DNA of 64,000 nt. Source: Rhodovastum sp963714255. GTDB taxonomy: Bacteria; Pseudomonadota; Alphaproteobacteria; Acetobacterales; Acetobacteraceae. The DNA is taken from NCBI GenBank assembly GCA_963714255.1, contig CAVQNU010000031.1:62001-126000 (forward strand). The letters are read 5' to 3'. The translations under genes were made by a program, and so were the position numbers. Under the pieces are notes generated by a model. The model ran no database searches and was not told the DNA's origin. It was given only the letters and a program-made list of their open reading frames with translations. Below are positions 8,154-17,272 of the stretch, piece by piece (position 1 is the stretch's first letter; each line of letters starts with the position of its first letter).

Positions 8154-10088
8154 ATGGCCCTCGTGAAAAAAGCTGGCATCGCCGCCAAACCGTCTGCCGA
8201 TGTCGTTGAACTCACGGACAGAACGATATCCGCCGGAGCGCCCGGACTGCTCGCCGACGCGCAGAAACGTAAGGCGCGCACCTTCGCCCGCCAGCAGAAG
8301 GCGGCCGAGCGGGTCGCCGCCGCCACCTCGCAGCTCGCCAGCGGCATCGCCGAGGCAAGTTCCGCCGCGGCCGAACTGCAGCGCGCCACGGCGCAGATCG
8401 CCTCCGGCGCCGAGGAAGCCGCGAACGCCGCGGCGCAGTCGCTGAAGGCGGTCAACCATGGCGCCGGGCTGATCGTGAAAGCCAAGGAGAATGCCGAGAC
8501 ATCGCTGAAAAAGACGGAAGGGCTGCAGGCCCTGGTCGGCAGCGTGTCCGGTCAGATCGGCGCCTCCCTGGCCGCCATCGGCAAAGCCTCCGAGCGGCAG
8601 GATGCCTCGGTGCGCCGGGTGCAGGACCTCGAGGCGCAGGCCGCCAGCATCGGCGATGTGGTAAAGGCGGTGGCGCGCATCGCTGATCAGACCAATCTGC
8701 TGGCGCTGAACGCCGCCATCGAGGCGGCCCGCGCCGGACAGCACGGCAAGGGCTTCGCCGTGGTCGCCGACGAGGTGCGCACGCTGGCGGAAACGTCGGA
8801 AAAATCGGCCCGCGAAATCCAGGACCTGATCGCCCAGATCCAGAACGAGGTGAAAATCATCGCCGAAGGCATCGGCGCGTCGGCCCAGGCCGCCAAGGCG
8901 GAGGTCGAAAAGGGCGCCACCGTCACCCGCCAGCTCGATGAGGTGCGCACGGCGCTGACCGAGGTGGCGAACAGCTGCATCGAAATCGCCCGCGCCAACG
9001 AGGAATCCAACGCAGCGGCCAAGGAAGCACAGAAAGGCTCCGAAGTGATCGCCGCCGCCGCCGAAGAACAGGGCGCGGCCTGCCAGGAAGCCTCCAACAC
9101 GGTCGAACAACAGACCGCGGCGCTGACCCAGAGCGAGAAGGCCGCCCAGGAGCTGTCGGAAATCGCCGACGAGCTGAAGAACAGCACCGATATCGGCAAA
9201 AGCGCCGAGGAAGTGGCCTCGGCGGCCGAGGAACTGTCGAGCGCGGTCGAGGAAATCAACCGCGCGGCGGCGCAGATCATGGCGGCGCTGGAGCAGATCG
9301 GCCGTGGCGCCCAGCAGCAGGCCGCCGCCACGCAGCAATCCTCGGCGGCGATCGCGCAGATCGAGCGCGGCGCGCAACTCTCGACGCAGCGGGCGCAGAA
9401 CACGGTGGAGCGGGCCGAATCGACGGCGCAACTGATCGTCACCAGCAGCGGCGCGGTGGAGGAGCTGATCGAGGGCGTGCTGCAATCGGTGGCGGCCGGG
9501 CGCCGCAGCCGCGACCAGGTGGGCGCGCTCGAGCAGATCAGCCGCCGGATCGACAAGATCGTCGACGCCATTACTACCGTCTCGATCCAGACCAACATGC
9601 TGGCGGTGAACGGTTCGGTCGAAGCAGCCCGCGCCGGCGAGTTCGGCAAAGGCTTCGCCGTGGTGTCCACCGACATCCGCAACCTGGCCCGCGATTCGGC
9701 CGAGAACGCCGAACGCATCAAGGACATCGTCAAGGCGATCCAGGATCAGATCGTCAACGTCCGCAACGATTTGCAGGAGATCGCCGACAGCGCCGCAATC
9801 GAGGCGGAAAAGAACAAGGTGATCGCCACCGACCTCAAGACCGTCGCCACCGACGTGCAGGCGGTGCTGGCCGGCAACCGCGAGGTGCTGGCCGGCAGTG
9901 CGGACATCGTGCGCATGGTGGCCGAGGTGCAGAAGGGCGTCGAGCAGGTTGCCGCCGCCGCCAACCAGGCCTCGCGCGCCGTCGGCGAGGCGACCACTGC
10001 GGCGAAGGAACAGTCGAAAGGTGCGGAGGAACTCGCCGCCGCCATCGAGGAGATTGCCTCGCTGGCCGACGAGCTGCAGGCCCGCTGA
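8154..10088 (+). CDS. Methyl-accepting chemotaxis protein, soluble, with two signalling hairpin tips
   Basis: 644 residues, no membrane helix and no recognisable ligand-binding domain, so a cytoplasmic receptor. It is a long alanine/glutamate-rich coiled coil. The conserved hairpin tip occurs twice: near residue 175 (DQTNLLALNAAIEAARAGQ, then GKGFAVVADEVRTLAE) and near residue 475 (IQTNMLAVNGSVEAARAGEF, then GKGFAVVSTDIRNLAR). A standard receptor has one tip, so this is a tandem or duplicated signalling domain. ATG at 8154 is preferred over upstream in-frame codons that run through the repeat. It is the first gene of the chemotaxis operon and probably supplies the receptor for the CheW/CheA proteins encoded downstream. 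Confidence 0.88.
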   Translation: MALVKKAGIAAKPSADVVELTDRTISAGAPGLLADAQKRKARTFARQQKAAERVAAATSQLASGIAEASSAAAELQRATAQIASGAEEAANAAAQSLKAVNHGAGLIVKAKENAETSLKKTEGLQALVGSVSGQIGASLAAIGKASERQDASVRRVQDLEAQAASIGDVVKAVARIADQTNLLALNAAIEAARAGQHGKGFAVVADEVRTLAETSEKSAREIQDLIAQIQNEVKIIAEGIGASAQAAKAEVEKGATVTRQLDEVRTALTEVANSCIEIARANEESNAAAKEAQKGSEVIAAAAEEQGAACQEASNTVEQQTAALTQSEKAAQELSEIADELKNSTDIGKSAEEVASAAEELSSAVEEINRAAAQIMAALEQIGRGAQQQAAATQQSSAAIAQIERGAQLSTQRAQNTVERAESTAQLIVTSSGAVEELIEGVLQSVAAGRRSRDQVGALEQISRRIDKIVDAITTVSIQTNMLAVNGSVEAARAGEFGKGFAVVSTDIRNLARDSAENAERIKDIVKAIQDQIVNVRNDLQEIADSAAIEAEKNKVIATDLKTVATDVQAVLAGNREVLAGSADIVRMVAEVQKGVEQVAAAANQASRAVGEATTAAKEQSKGAEELAAAIEEIASLADELQAR

Positions 10089-10117
10089 GCGGGATTGCAG
10101 GGAAGGACCAGAAAACG

Positions 10118-11659
10118 ATGAGTGATGTCGTCGAGCCCGGCACCGCCGGGCCCGCCGGAGGGCGCGATGCGGCTTCCTCCGGCGGAAATGCCAGCCAGTT
10201 CGTGATGTTCCACGTCCAGGACGAAAAATTCGCGGTGAAGCTGGAGGAGGTGCAGGAGATCATCCGCATGCCGGATGTGGTCCGGGTGCCGATGAGCCCG
10301 CCGGCGATGGAGGGGCTGGCCAACCTGCGCGGTACCGTGCTGCCGGTCATCAACCTGCGCGAAGTGTTCCGCTTCCCCACCGCCCTGCACGACGACGCAA
10401 CCCGCGTGGTGGTGCTCGACCAGGGTCGTCCGGTCGGCCTGATCGTCGACCGCATGGCCAATGTCACCAGCGTGGACGCGGACCGGATCGAATCCGCCGC
10501 GACCATCAGCGGCACCGTGGCGACCGATCTGCTGACCGGCATGATCAAGGACACGGACGGCAAGTCCATGGTGCTGATCCTCGATGCCGGACGCGTGGTC
10601 CGCCACGAGTTCACCGCCTTCGCCGGCCGCGAGGGCGCCGCCGCGCATGCCGGCGCGGCGGTGACAGAGACGCGGCGTGATACCGGCGCCGCCGAAATCG
10701 ACGAGGACCAGCTGGTCAGCTTCGAAGTCGCCGGCCAGGAATACGCCTTCCCGATCGGCCAGGTGCAGGAGATCGTGCAACTGCCCGACCGGATTACCCA
10801 GGTGCCGCAGGCACCCGGCCATGTGCTGGGCGTGATCACGCTGCGCGACCGGCTGCTGCCGCTGGTCAGCCTGCGTGAGATGTTCAACCTGCCGCACGCG
10901 GATCTCACCGAGGCCAACAAAGTGGTGGTGGTGTCCCTCGGCGAGCTGTCGGTCGGCGTGGTGATGGACAGCGTCAAGGAAGTGCTGCGGGTCAGCCGTG
11001 ACCTGGTCGAGCCGATGCCCGCATTGCTCGCCCGCGACTATCACCTCGATGACGTGCGTGCCATCTGCCGCCTGCAGGAAGGGCGCCGTCTGGTGTCCAT
11101 CCTGTCGGCCGAGCGGATGTTCAACACCGACGAGTTGCGCCGCGTGGTCCAGGACGGAGGCGAAACCGCTATGGCGGAGGAGCAGACAAGCGCGAACGAC
11201 GACGACGAGGAACAGTTCGTCGTGTTCCGTCTGATGGGCGAGGAATACGGCGTGCCCATCGATGCGGTGCAGGAAATCGTGCGGGTGCCCGACCTGCTGA
11301 CACGGGTGCCGAAGACGCCGGATTTTGTCGAGGGTGTCATCAACCTGCGCGGCGTCGTGCTGCCGGTGGTGGACCAGCGCCGCCGCTTCGGCCTGCCCGG
11401 GGCGGAGCGCAACGATCGCCAGCGCATCATGGTGTTTACCCTGCGCGGGGTGCGGACCGGTTTCATCGTCGATTCGGTCTCCGAGGTGATGCGCATCCCG
11501 GCGCGTTTCGTCGGCACCACGCCCGATCTGTCGGACGAGCAGAAACGGCTGATCCGCCGCGTGGCCAACCTGGAAGCGCAGAAGCGAATGATCCTGTTGC
11601 TGGAGGTGACCCAACTGCTGAACGGGCAGGAGCTGAACGCGCTCAAGCGGGCGGCATGA
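10118..11659 (+). CDS. cheW: CheW-type coupling protein with three CheW domains
   Basis: 513 residues made of three consecutive CheW domains, starting roughly at residues 28, 200 and 365. Each shows the family pattern: a strand like FVMFHVQDEKFAVKLEEVQE, SFEVAGQEYAFPIGQVQEI or VFRLMGEEYGVPIDAVQEIV, a proline-rich contact loop, then GLANLRGTVLPVINLRE, GVITLRDRLLPLVSLRE or GVINLRGVVLPVVDQRR. CheW normally has one such domain (about 160 residues) and links receptors to CheA. The first ~25 residues are a disordered Gly/Ala linker. A good ribosome-binding site (GGAAGGA) precedes ATG 10118. Three docking surfaces in one chain suggest a built-in array scaffold; the domains have diverged, so they may contact different partners (inference). 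Confidence 0.9.
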   Translation: MSDVVEPGTAGPAGGRDAASSGGNASQFVMFHVQDEKFAVKLEEVQEIIRMPDVVRVPMSPPAMEGLANLRGTVLPVINLREVFRFPTALHDDATRVVVLDQGRPVGLIVDRMANVTSVDADRIESAATISGTVATDLLTGMIKDTDGKSMVLILDAGRVVRHEFTAFAGREGAAAHAGAAVTETRRDTGAAEIDEDQLVSFEVAGQEYAFPIGQVQEIVQLPDRITQVPQAPGHVLGVITLRDRLLPLVSLREMFNLPHADLTEANKVVVVSLGELSVGVVMDSVKEVLRVSRDLVEPMPALLARDYHLDDVRAICRLQEGRRLVSILSAERMFNTDELRRVVQDGGETAMAEEQTSANDDDEEQFVVFRLMGEEYGVPIDAVQEIVRVPDLLTRVPKTPDFVEGVINLRGVVLPVVDQRRRFGLPGAERNDRQRIMVFTLRGVRTGFIVDSVSEVMRIPARFVGTTPDLSDEQKRLIRRVANLEAQKRMILLLEVTQLLNGQELNALKRAA

Positions 11660-11727
11660 GACGCGGCCGGAGGCGGCACCGCCGCCTCCGGCAGGCCCCC
11701 AACCCACCCCGGAACAGGCCACGACAC

Positions 11728-12847
11728 ATGACGATCAAGTTGCTGATTGCCGATGACTCGGCGCTGATGCGCCGGCATCTGAAGGAGCTGTTCGAGGCGG
11801 AGGGCGGGTTCGAAGTCAGGACCGTGCGCAACGGCGCCGAGGCGCTGGCCGAGCTGGAACGGTTCGATCCCGATGTCATCACCCTCGACATCAACATGCC
11901 GGAAATGGACGGGCTGACCTGCCTGTCGCGCATCATGGTGCAGCGGCCGAAGCCGGTGGTCATGGTGTCCTCGCTCACCGCCGAAGGGGCGGAGGCGACG
12001 CTGCAATCGCTCAGCCTGGGGGCGGTGGATTTCGTCCGCAAGCCGGACGGCACGATTTCGCTGTCGATCGACCGCATCTGTGCCGAGCTGCGCGCCAAGG
12101 TGCGCGCGGCCGCGGGTGCGCGGGTGCGCCGCACCGCCGGGCTGCGCGGGCGGCTGGAAGACGAACGCGGCCGCATCGTCGCCCGCGCCGGCCGCGGTGC
12201 CGGCGCGCTGCCCGGGCTGGCGGGGGGGCGGCCGGGCATGGTGCTGGTCGGCGTGTCGACCGGCGGGCCGAGCACGCTGGAGGAAATCCTGCCGCGCCTG
12301 CCTTCCGGGTTCCCCTGGTCCGTGCTTATTGCCCAGCACATGCCGGGCGGCTTCACCGGCGTGTTCGCCCGCCGCCTGAACGATTTATGCGACGGTGCGC
12401 GTGGTCGAGGCGGCGCAGCAAATGCCGATCGAGCCCGGCACCGTCTATGTCGCCAAGGGCGATGCCGACCTGCTGGTGCTGCGCCGGGGCACCGGCTTCG
12501 TCGCCGCCCCGGTGCCCGCCTCGGCCGATCATCTCTGGCACCCGAGTGTGACCAGGCTGGTGCGCAGCGCCATGGACGTGGTGCCGTTCGACCGGCTGAT
12601 CGGCGTACAGCTCACCGGCATGGGCGATGACGGCGCCCAGGCGATGACCGAGCTGCAGCGCAGCGGTGGGCGCACCATCGCCCAGGACGCCGCCAGTTCG
12701 GTGGTGCACGGCATGCCGGGCGAGCTGATCCGCCGCGGCGGCGCCTCGGTGGTCGTCCGCTCCGACCGCATCGCCGACCAGCTCGTGGCGTGGCTGCCGC
12801 CAGCCGCCGCCCCTTTGGAGACGCCGCATGCCGCTCGTGCACGCTGA
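11728..12847 (+). CDS. cheB: CheB chemotaxis response regulator / protein-glutamate methylesterase, frameshifted as given
   Basis: Residues 1-120 are a receiver domain: acidic pair in LLIADDSALMRR, phospho-acceptor Asp54 in TLDINMPEMDG, Lys in VDFVRKPDGT. A linker follows, then the methylesterase domain with catalytic Ser in GVSTGGPSTLEE, His in AQHMPGGFTG and Asp in LTGMGDDGAQAM. The first frame is lost after RRLNDLC near 12390 and the rest continues one frame over (VVEAAQQMPIEPGTVYVAKG onward) to the TGA at 12845-12847, so one extra base is present near 12385-12395. All catalytic residues survive, suggesting an intact gene with a base error or a very recent mutation. CheB demethylates/deamidates receptors for adaptation, opposing the adjacent CheR. 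Confidence 0.85.
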
Positions 12848-13460
12848 ACGTTTCACCGGATCGCCTTCCGTCGGTACGGAACCGCTCGATGACCCGGCTG
12901 ATTTGCCCACGCTGCTGGCCATGCTGCACGCGGCGGAGCCTTCGCGGCGGCGCCATGCGGCACGCGATCTGGCCGCGCATCCGCAGGCCGCGGCCGATCT
13001 GTGCGCGCGGCTCGGGGCCGAGCCGGCGGCGAGCGTGCGCAGCGTGATCCTCACCAGCCTGATCGCCCTGCAGTCCGACGCGGCGGTCCGCTTCCTGCTG
13101 CCCTACCTGCGCAGCGAGGATACGGCGCTGCGCAACGGCGTCATCGAGGCGCTGCAGAAAATGCCGGATGCGCTGGGGCCGCACATCCGGTCGCTGCTCG
13201 AAGACAGCGACAGCGACGTGCGTATCTTCGCGGTGAACGTGCTGGCCGCACTGGCGCATCCGCAGGCGCCGCGCTGGCTGGAGGCAGTGCTGCGCTGCGA
13301 ACCGCATGTGAATGTGTGCGCCGCCGCGGTCGAGGGCCTGGCCGAGATGGGCGACGCGGCGTCACGCTCCGCCCTCGCCGCGCTGCCGGCGCGGTTCCCC
13401 GACGAGGAGTTCATTGCCTTCGCCGTGCAGGCCGCCTTGCAACGTATCGGACCCGGCTGA
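12828..13460 (+). CDS. HEAT-repeat protein of the chemotaxis operon
   Basis: 210 residues, all helical, with HEAT-like repeats of about 30 residues (for example ASVRSVILTSLIALQSDAAV, TALRNGVIEALQKMPDALGP, SDVRIFAVNVLAALAHPQAP, VNVCAAAVEGLAEMGDAASR). There is no signal peptide or catalytic motif. The start overlaps the end of cheB by 20 bases and the stop overlaps the cheR start (TGATG), so it is translationally coupled to both enzymes of the adaptation cycle. HEAT proteins are known in some alphaproteobacterial chemotaxis clusters; a role as an adaptor for CheB, CheR or CheA is inference from position. Confidence 0.75.
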   Translation: MPLVHAERFTGSPSVGTEPLDDPADLPTLLAMLHAAEPSRRRHAARDLAAHPQAAADLCARLGAEPAASVRSVILTSLIALQSDAAVRFLLPYLRSEDTALRNGVIEALQKMPDALGPHIRSLLEDSDSDVRIFAVNVLAALAHPQAPRWLEAVLRCEPHVNVCAAAVEGLAEMGDAASRSALAALPARFPDEEFIAFAVQAALQRIGPG

Positions 13461-14329
13461 TGGACTTTGTTCTGCCGGCCCCGGCCCCCCACACGCAACC
13501 TGCGCTTTCCGCCGAGGAGTTTGCCAAATTCTGCGCCTTTTTCTACCGCCACACCGGCATCCTGTTCAACGAGCAGAAGCGCTATTTCGTCGAGCGGCGG
13601 GTGCAGGAGCGCATCCGGGCCACCGGCTCGGACGGGTTCCGCGACTATTTCTCGCTGATGCGCTTCGATGCGGCGAGCCAGGAGCTGCAGCTTCTGGTCA
13701 ACGCGATGACGGTCAACGAGACCTATTTCTTCCGCGAGGACTACCAGTTCACCGCCCTGACCAGCGCGGTGCTGCCCTATCTGGCGAAGCTGCGGCAGCG
13801 GCCGATCCGCATCTGGTCGTTGCCCTGTTCGACCGGCGAGGAACCGTACTCGATCGCCATCGCCATCCTGGAAGACTGGGCGGACGCCGATGGGCACGAC
13901 ATCGAAATCCACGCCTCCGACATCGACTCGGTGGTGCTGGAACAGGCGCGCGCCGGCATCTACGGCGAGCGCGCCCTGCACCGGCTGCCGGCGCAGTTGC
14001 GCGCCCGCTACTTCGCCCCGCTGGCGGACCGGCGTTTCCGCCTGCACGAAGGCATCCGCAGTTCGATCGACTTCACCCGTGTCAACGTGGTCGATCCGCG
14101 CAGCATGGCCCGCTACCGCGGCATGGACGTGGTGTTCTGCCGCAACATGCTGATCTATTTCGACGACATCTCGCGCCGGCAGACCGTGGAGGCAATCTAC
14201 GAAAGCCTGGCACCGGGCGGCTTTGTGTTTTTGGGCCATTCTGAGAGCATGAGCCGGATGTCGTCGCTGTTCCAACCATGCAAGGTCGGCGATTCGATCG
14301 TCTACCAGAAGCCGCTGGACGGCGAGTGA
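13460..14329 (+). CDS. cheR: CheR chemotaxis protein methyltransferase
   Basis: 289 residues with an N-terminal helical CheR domain (EEFAKFCAFFYRHTGILF, YFVERRVQERIR) and a C-terminal SAM-dependent methyltransferase domain (IWSLPCSTGEEPYSIAIAIL as the SAM motif, IHASDIDSVVLEQARAGIY, DVVFCRNMLIYFD, GFVFLGHSESM). It transfers methyl groups from SAM to glutamates of receptors, in balance with CheB. It lacks the C-terminal receptor-tail pentapeptide-binding extras of larger CheR versions. ATG 13460 overlaps the HEAT gene stop; an upstream in-frame extension lies inside that gene and was discarded. Confidence 0.93.
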   Translation: MDFVLPAPAPHTQPALSAEEFAKFCAFFYRHTGILFNEQKRYFVERRVQERIRATGSDGFRDYFSLMRFDAASQELQLLVNAMTVNETYFFREDYQFTALTSAVLPYLAKLRQRPIRIWSLPCSTGEEPYSIAIAILEDWADADGHDIEIHASDIDSVVLEQARAGIYGERALHRLPAQLRARYFAPLADRRFRLHEGIRSSIDFTRVNVVDPRSMARYRGMDVVFCRNMLIYFDDISRRQTVEAIYESLAPGGFVFLGHSESMSRMSSLFQPCKVGDSIVYQKPLDGE

Positions 14330-14336
14330 GGGTGCG

Positions 14337-14717
14337 ATGAACCGCAAACGGATCCTCGTGGTCGACGATGCGCTGACGGTGCGGATGTACTGTCGCGACG
14401 TGCTGGAACGCGCGGGCTTCGCCGTGGAGGAAGCCGGCAACGGCATCGAGGGGCTGGAGCGCGCGCTGGGCGGCGGCTTCGACCTGTTGTTCGTCGACAT
14501 CAACATGCCGCGCATGGACGGCTACGAAATGGTTCGCCATTTGCGCGAAGACCCGGGGCTGCATGGTGTGCCGGTGGTGGCCATCAGCACCGAGGCCGCC
14601 GACGCCGACGTGGTGCGCGCCTACCGGGCCGGCGCGAATGTCTACATGATCAAGCCGGTGCGCGCCGCCCAGCTTGCCCGCACGGCGCAATTGCTGACCG
14701 GGACGCGCGCGTCGTGA
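14337..14717 (+). CDS. CheY-like single-domain response regulator
   Basis: 126 residues, a receiver domain only. Acidic pair Asp10/Asp11 (ILVVDDALTVRM), phospho-acceptor Asp54 (FVDINMPRMDG), signalling Ser/Thr in VAISTEAADA and Lys106 in YMIKPVRAAQ are all present, so it should accept phosphate from CheA. It lies 7 bases after cheR, and its stop overlaps the GTG start of cheA (GTGA). As CheY it would bind a flagellar or other motor, or act as a phosphate sink; two CheY-like genes in this operon suggest the roles are split (inference). Confidence 0.9.
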   Translation: MNRKRILVVDDALTVRMYCRDVLERAGFAVEEAGNGIEGLERALGGGFDLLFVDINMPRMDGYEMVRHLREDPGLHGVPVVAISTEAADADVVRAYRAGANVYMIKPVRAAQLARTAQLLTGTRAS

Positions 14718-16954
14718 ACCCGCTGCTTGCCTGTTTCGTGCCAGAGTCCCGCGACCTGCTGCAGGCCGCGACCGCGGGCCTGCTGCGCCTGGAGCGGAAT
14801 GCGAACGACGAAGAACTGATCAACGAGGTCTTCCGCGCCGTCCACACGATCAAGGGATCCTCCGGCCTGTTCGACGCGGCGGCACTGACGAGGCTGGTGC
14901 ACGGGGCGGAGGATTTGCTGGGCGAGGTGCGGGCGGGGCGGCTGGCGCTGACCGCCGGCATGGTCGACCTTCTGCTCGACGCGCTCGACCAGGTCGGCCT
15001 GTGGGTCGATGCGCTTGAGCAGCGCGAATGCCTGCCGGCGGCTGCCGAAGCGGAGTCGGCCGGCAGGCTGGCCGGGCTGCGCGCGCTGATGCCGGCGCCG
15101 GATGGCGGCACGGACATCGCCGCGGGCGCGGTTGGCGCGCGGCGTGCCGACTGGCTGGCGCTGCTCGACCCGGCCGAGGCCCGCGCCGTGACGCGCCATC
15201 TGACGGCGGGGTTGCCGGTCGTCGCCATCCGCTACACGCCCGATGAAGCCTGTTTCTACCGCGGCGAGGACCCGCTGCATCTGCTGCGCCAACTGCCGGA
15301 CCTGCTGGCGCTGCGCATCGCGGCCCGCACGCCCTGGCCGCCGGCGGCAGAGCTCGATCCGTACCGCTGCAATCTGGTCTTCCACGCCGTCGCCGCAGCC
15401 CCGCCCGATGAAGCCGCGCATCTGTTCCGCTACGTCGCCGATCAGACCGAGATCGTTGCACTATCGGCGGATATGCCGCCGGCCGCGGACGTGGCCGAGG
15501 ATTCGTCGTTGCTGCTGTTGCCGCGCATGCTGGCCGAACAGCGCCGCATTCTGGCGCTGCCGGCCGAGGACGCCGACGACATGCGCCGGCGCATCGCCGG
15601 CGTTGCCGGCGCGCTGGGCAATCTGCTGCACGGCGCCGACCTGCCGGTTGCGCAGCCGGACTTCGACGCCGCCGTTGCCCAGGCGCTCGACGCCGGCCGC
15701 GCGGCACCGCTTTTGGCGCTGCTCGACCATCTCGAACGGCCCGCGGCCGCCGCCGCCGTGCCCGAAGCCGCCGCCCGCCCGGCCAGCCGGGTGCTGAAGG
15801 TCGACCAGGAACGCGTCGACCGGCTGATGAACCTGATCGGCGAGCTGGTGGTTTCCAAGAACGCCCTGCCCTTTCTCGCCCGCCGCGCCGAGCAGGTGCA
15901 CGGCAGCCGCGAAATGGCGCGCGAAATCAAGGACCAGTACGCGGTCATCGACCGGCTGGCGCAGGAAATGCAGGGCGCCATCATGCAGGTGCGCATGATC
16001 CCGGTCTCCGAAGTGTTCGAGCGCTTCCCGCGGCTGGTGCGCGATCTGGCCCGCAAACTCGACAAGCCGATCGAGCTGGTGATCGAGGGCGCGGAAACGG
16101 CGGCCGACAAAACCATCATCGAATTGCTCGCCGATCCGCTGCTGCACATCGTCCGCAACGCAATCGACCACGGCATCGAGCCGGCGGCGCAGCGCGCGAG
16201 CGCCGGCAAGCCGGGCGGTGCCACGCTGCGCCTGTCGGCCCACCAGGAGGGCGACCAGGTGGTGATCGAAGTGGCCGATGACGGGCGCGGCATCGATCCC
16301 GCCCGGATGCGCCGCTCGGCGGTCGAGAAAGGACTGCTCGATGCCGAGCAGGCCGACCGGCTGTCCGACCAGGAGGCGGTGAACCTGATTTTCCGCGCCG
16401 GTTTTTCGACCGCTGCAGAAATCTCCGACCTGTCCGGCCGCGGCGTCGGCATGGATGTGGTGCGCACCACGGTCGACCGGCTGGGCGGCACCGTCGGTGT
16501 CACCTCCGTCATCGGCCAGGGCACGCGCGTCTGCCTGTCGTTGCCGCTCAGCATGGCGATCACCCGAGTCATGACGGTGGAAGCCGGCGGCACGCTGTTC
16601 GGCATTCCGATGGAACTGATCGGCGAGACGGTGCGGCTCGACCCGCGCCGGGTGCGCGACATCAAACAGGCGAAAACCTTCGTGCTGCGCGACGCGGTGG
16701 TGCCGCTGCGCCGGCTCGCCGATCTGCTCGGCCTGCAGGTGCCCCCGCCCGAGCCCGACGCGCACCAGGCGGTGCTGGTGGTGCGGGTGGGCGGCGCGCC
16801 GGCCGGCCTGGTGGTGGACCGGTTCCGCGAAGGCATGGACGTCATTCTCAAGCCGATGGACGGGGTGCTCGCCGGGCTGCGCGGTTATGCGGGAACCGCC
16901 CTGCTCGGCGACGGCAGCGTGCTGCTGGTGCTCGACCTGAAGGAGTTGCTCTGA
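14714..16954 (+). CDS. cheA: CheA chemotaxis histidine kinase
   Basis: 746 residues. Hpt domain at residues 1-110 with phosphorylatable His44 in VHTIKGSSGLFD. An unusual middle region (about 115-355) follows, rich in Ala/Pro, with weak resemblance to a response-regulator-binding domain. Then come the dimerisation helices (VDQERVDRLMNLIGELVVSK), the HATPase domain with N box HIVRNAIDHGIE, G1 VADDGRGIDP and G2 GRGVGMDVVRTTVDRLGG, and a C-terminal CheW-like regulatory domain (MTVEAGGTLFGIPMELIGET). GTG start at 14714 overlaps the cheY stop. It autophosphorylates under receptor/CheW control and passes phosphate to CheY and CheB encoded beside it. Confidence 0.93.
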   Translation: MNPLLACFVPESRDLLQAATAGLLRLERNANDEELINEVFRAVHTIKGSSGLFDAAALTRLVHGAEDLLGEVRAGRLALTAGMVDLLLDALDQVGLWVDALEQRECLPAAAEAESAGRLAGLRALMPAPDGGTDIAAGAVGARRADWLALLDPAEARAVTRHLTAGLPVVAIRYTPDEACFYRGEDPLHLLRQLPDLLALRIAARTPWPPAAELDPYRCNLVFHAVAAAPPDEAAHLFRYVADQTEIVALSADMPPAADVAEDSSLLLLPRMLAEQRRILALPAEDADDMRRRIAGVAGALGNLLHGADLPVAQPDFDAAVAQALDAGRAAPLLALLDHLERPAAAAAVPEAAARPASRVLKVDQERVDRLMNLIGELVVSKNALPFLARRAEQVHGSREMAREIKDQYAVIDRLAQEMQGAIMQVRMIPVSEVFERFPRLVRDLARKLDKPIELVIEGAETAADKTIIELLADPLLHIVRNAIDHGIEPAAQRASAGKPGGATLRLSAHQEGDQVVIEVADDGRGIDPARMRRSAVEKGLLDAEQADRLSDQEAVNLIFRAGFSTAAEISDLSGRGVGMDVVRTTVDRLGGTVGVTSVIGQGTRVCLSLPLSMAITRVMTVEAGGTLFGIPMELIGETVRLDPRRVRDIKQAKTFVLRDAVVPLRRLADLLGLQVPPPEPDAHQAVLVVRVGGAPAGLVVDRFREGMDVILKPMDGVLAGLRGYAGTALLGDGSVLLVLDLKELL

Positions 16955-17199
16955 TGCCGCTGCGAAGCGAGGGCGAGGTGCTGCATTTGCAAGCCGAATG
17001 CGGCGTGGAGGAAGCGCTGTCCCTGCTGGAGCACCTGGCCGCGGCCGCGCCGCCCGGCGTCGATCTGCGCACCTGCACGCATCTGCACACGGCGCTGGTG
17101 CAGGTGCTGGCGGCCTGTCGCCCGCGCGTCGTGCGCATGCCCGAGGACGCCTTCCTGGCCCGCTGGCTGATGCCCCTGCTGCAGGCGCCGCAGCCATGA
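16954..17199 (+). CDS. Small protein between cheA and cheY (unrecognised, possibly STAS-like)
   Basis: 81 residues. ATG 16954 overlaps the cheA stop (TGATG), which strongly supports expression. The sequence begins LRSEGEVLHLQAECGVEEAL and continues with LEHLAAAAPPGVDLRTCTHL, alternating strand/helix as in a small STAS or anti-sigma-antagonist fold, but it is too short and divergent for a confident family call. No signal peptide, membrane helix or metal motif. Small unassigned proteins at this position occur in chemotaxis operons; a role in CheA or receptor-array regulation is inference only. Confidence 0.6.
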   Translation: MPLRSEGEVLHLQAECGVEEALSLLEHLAAAAPPGVDLRTCTHLHTALVQVLAACRPRVVRMPEDAFLARWLMPLLQAPQP

Positions 17200-17272
17200 G
17201 CCACACGCGCTGCCGCCAACACCACCCGACACCCAAGCGTCCGCGCGCCGTTGTTCGTTTCTGGAGGCTCGC

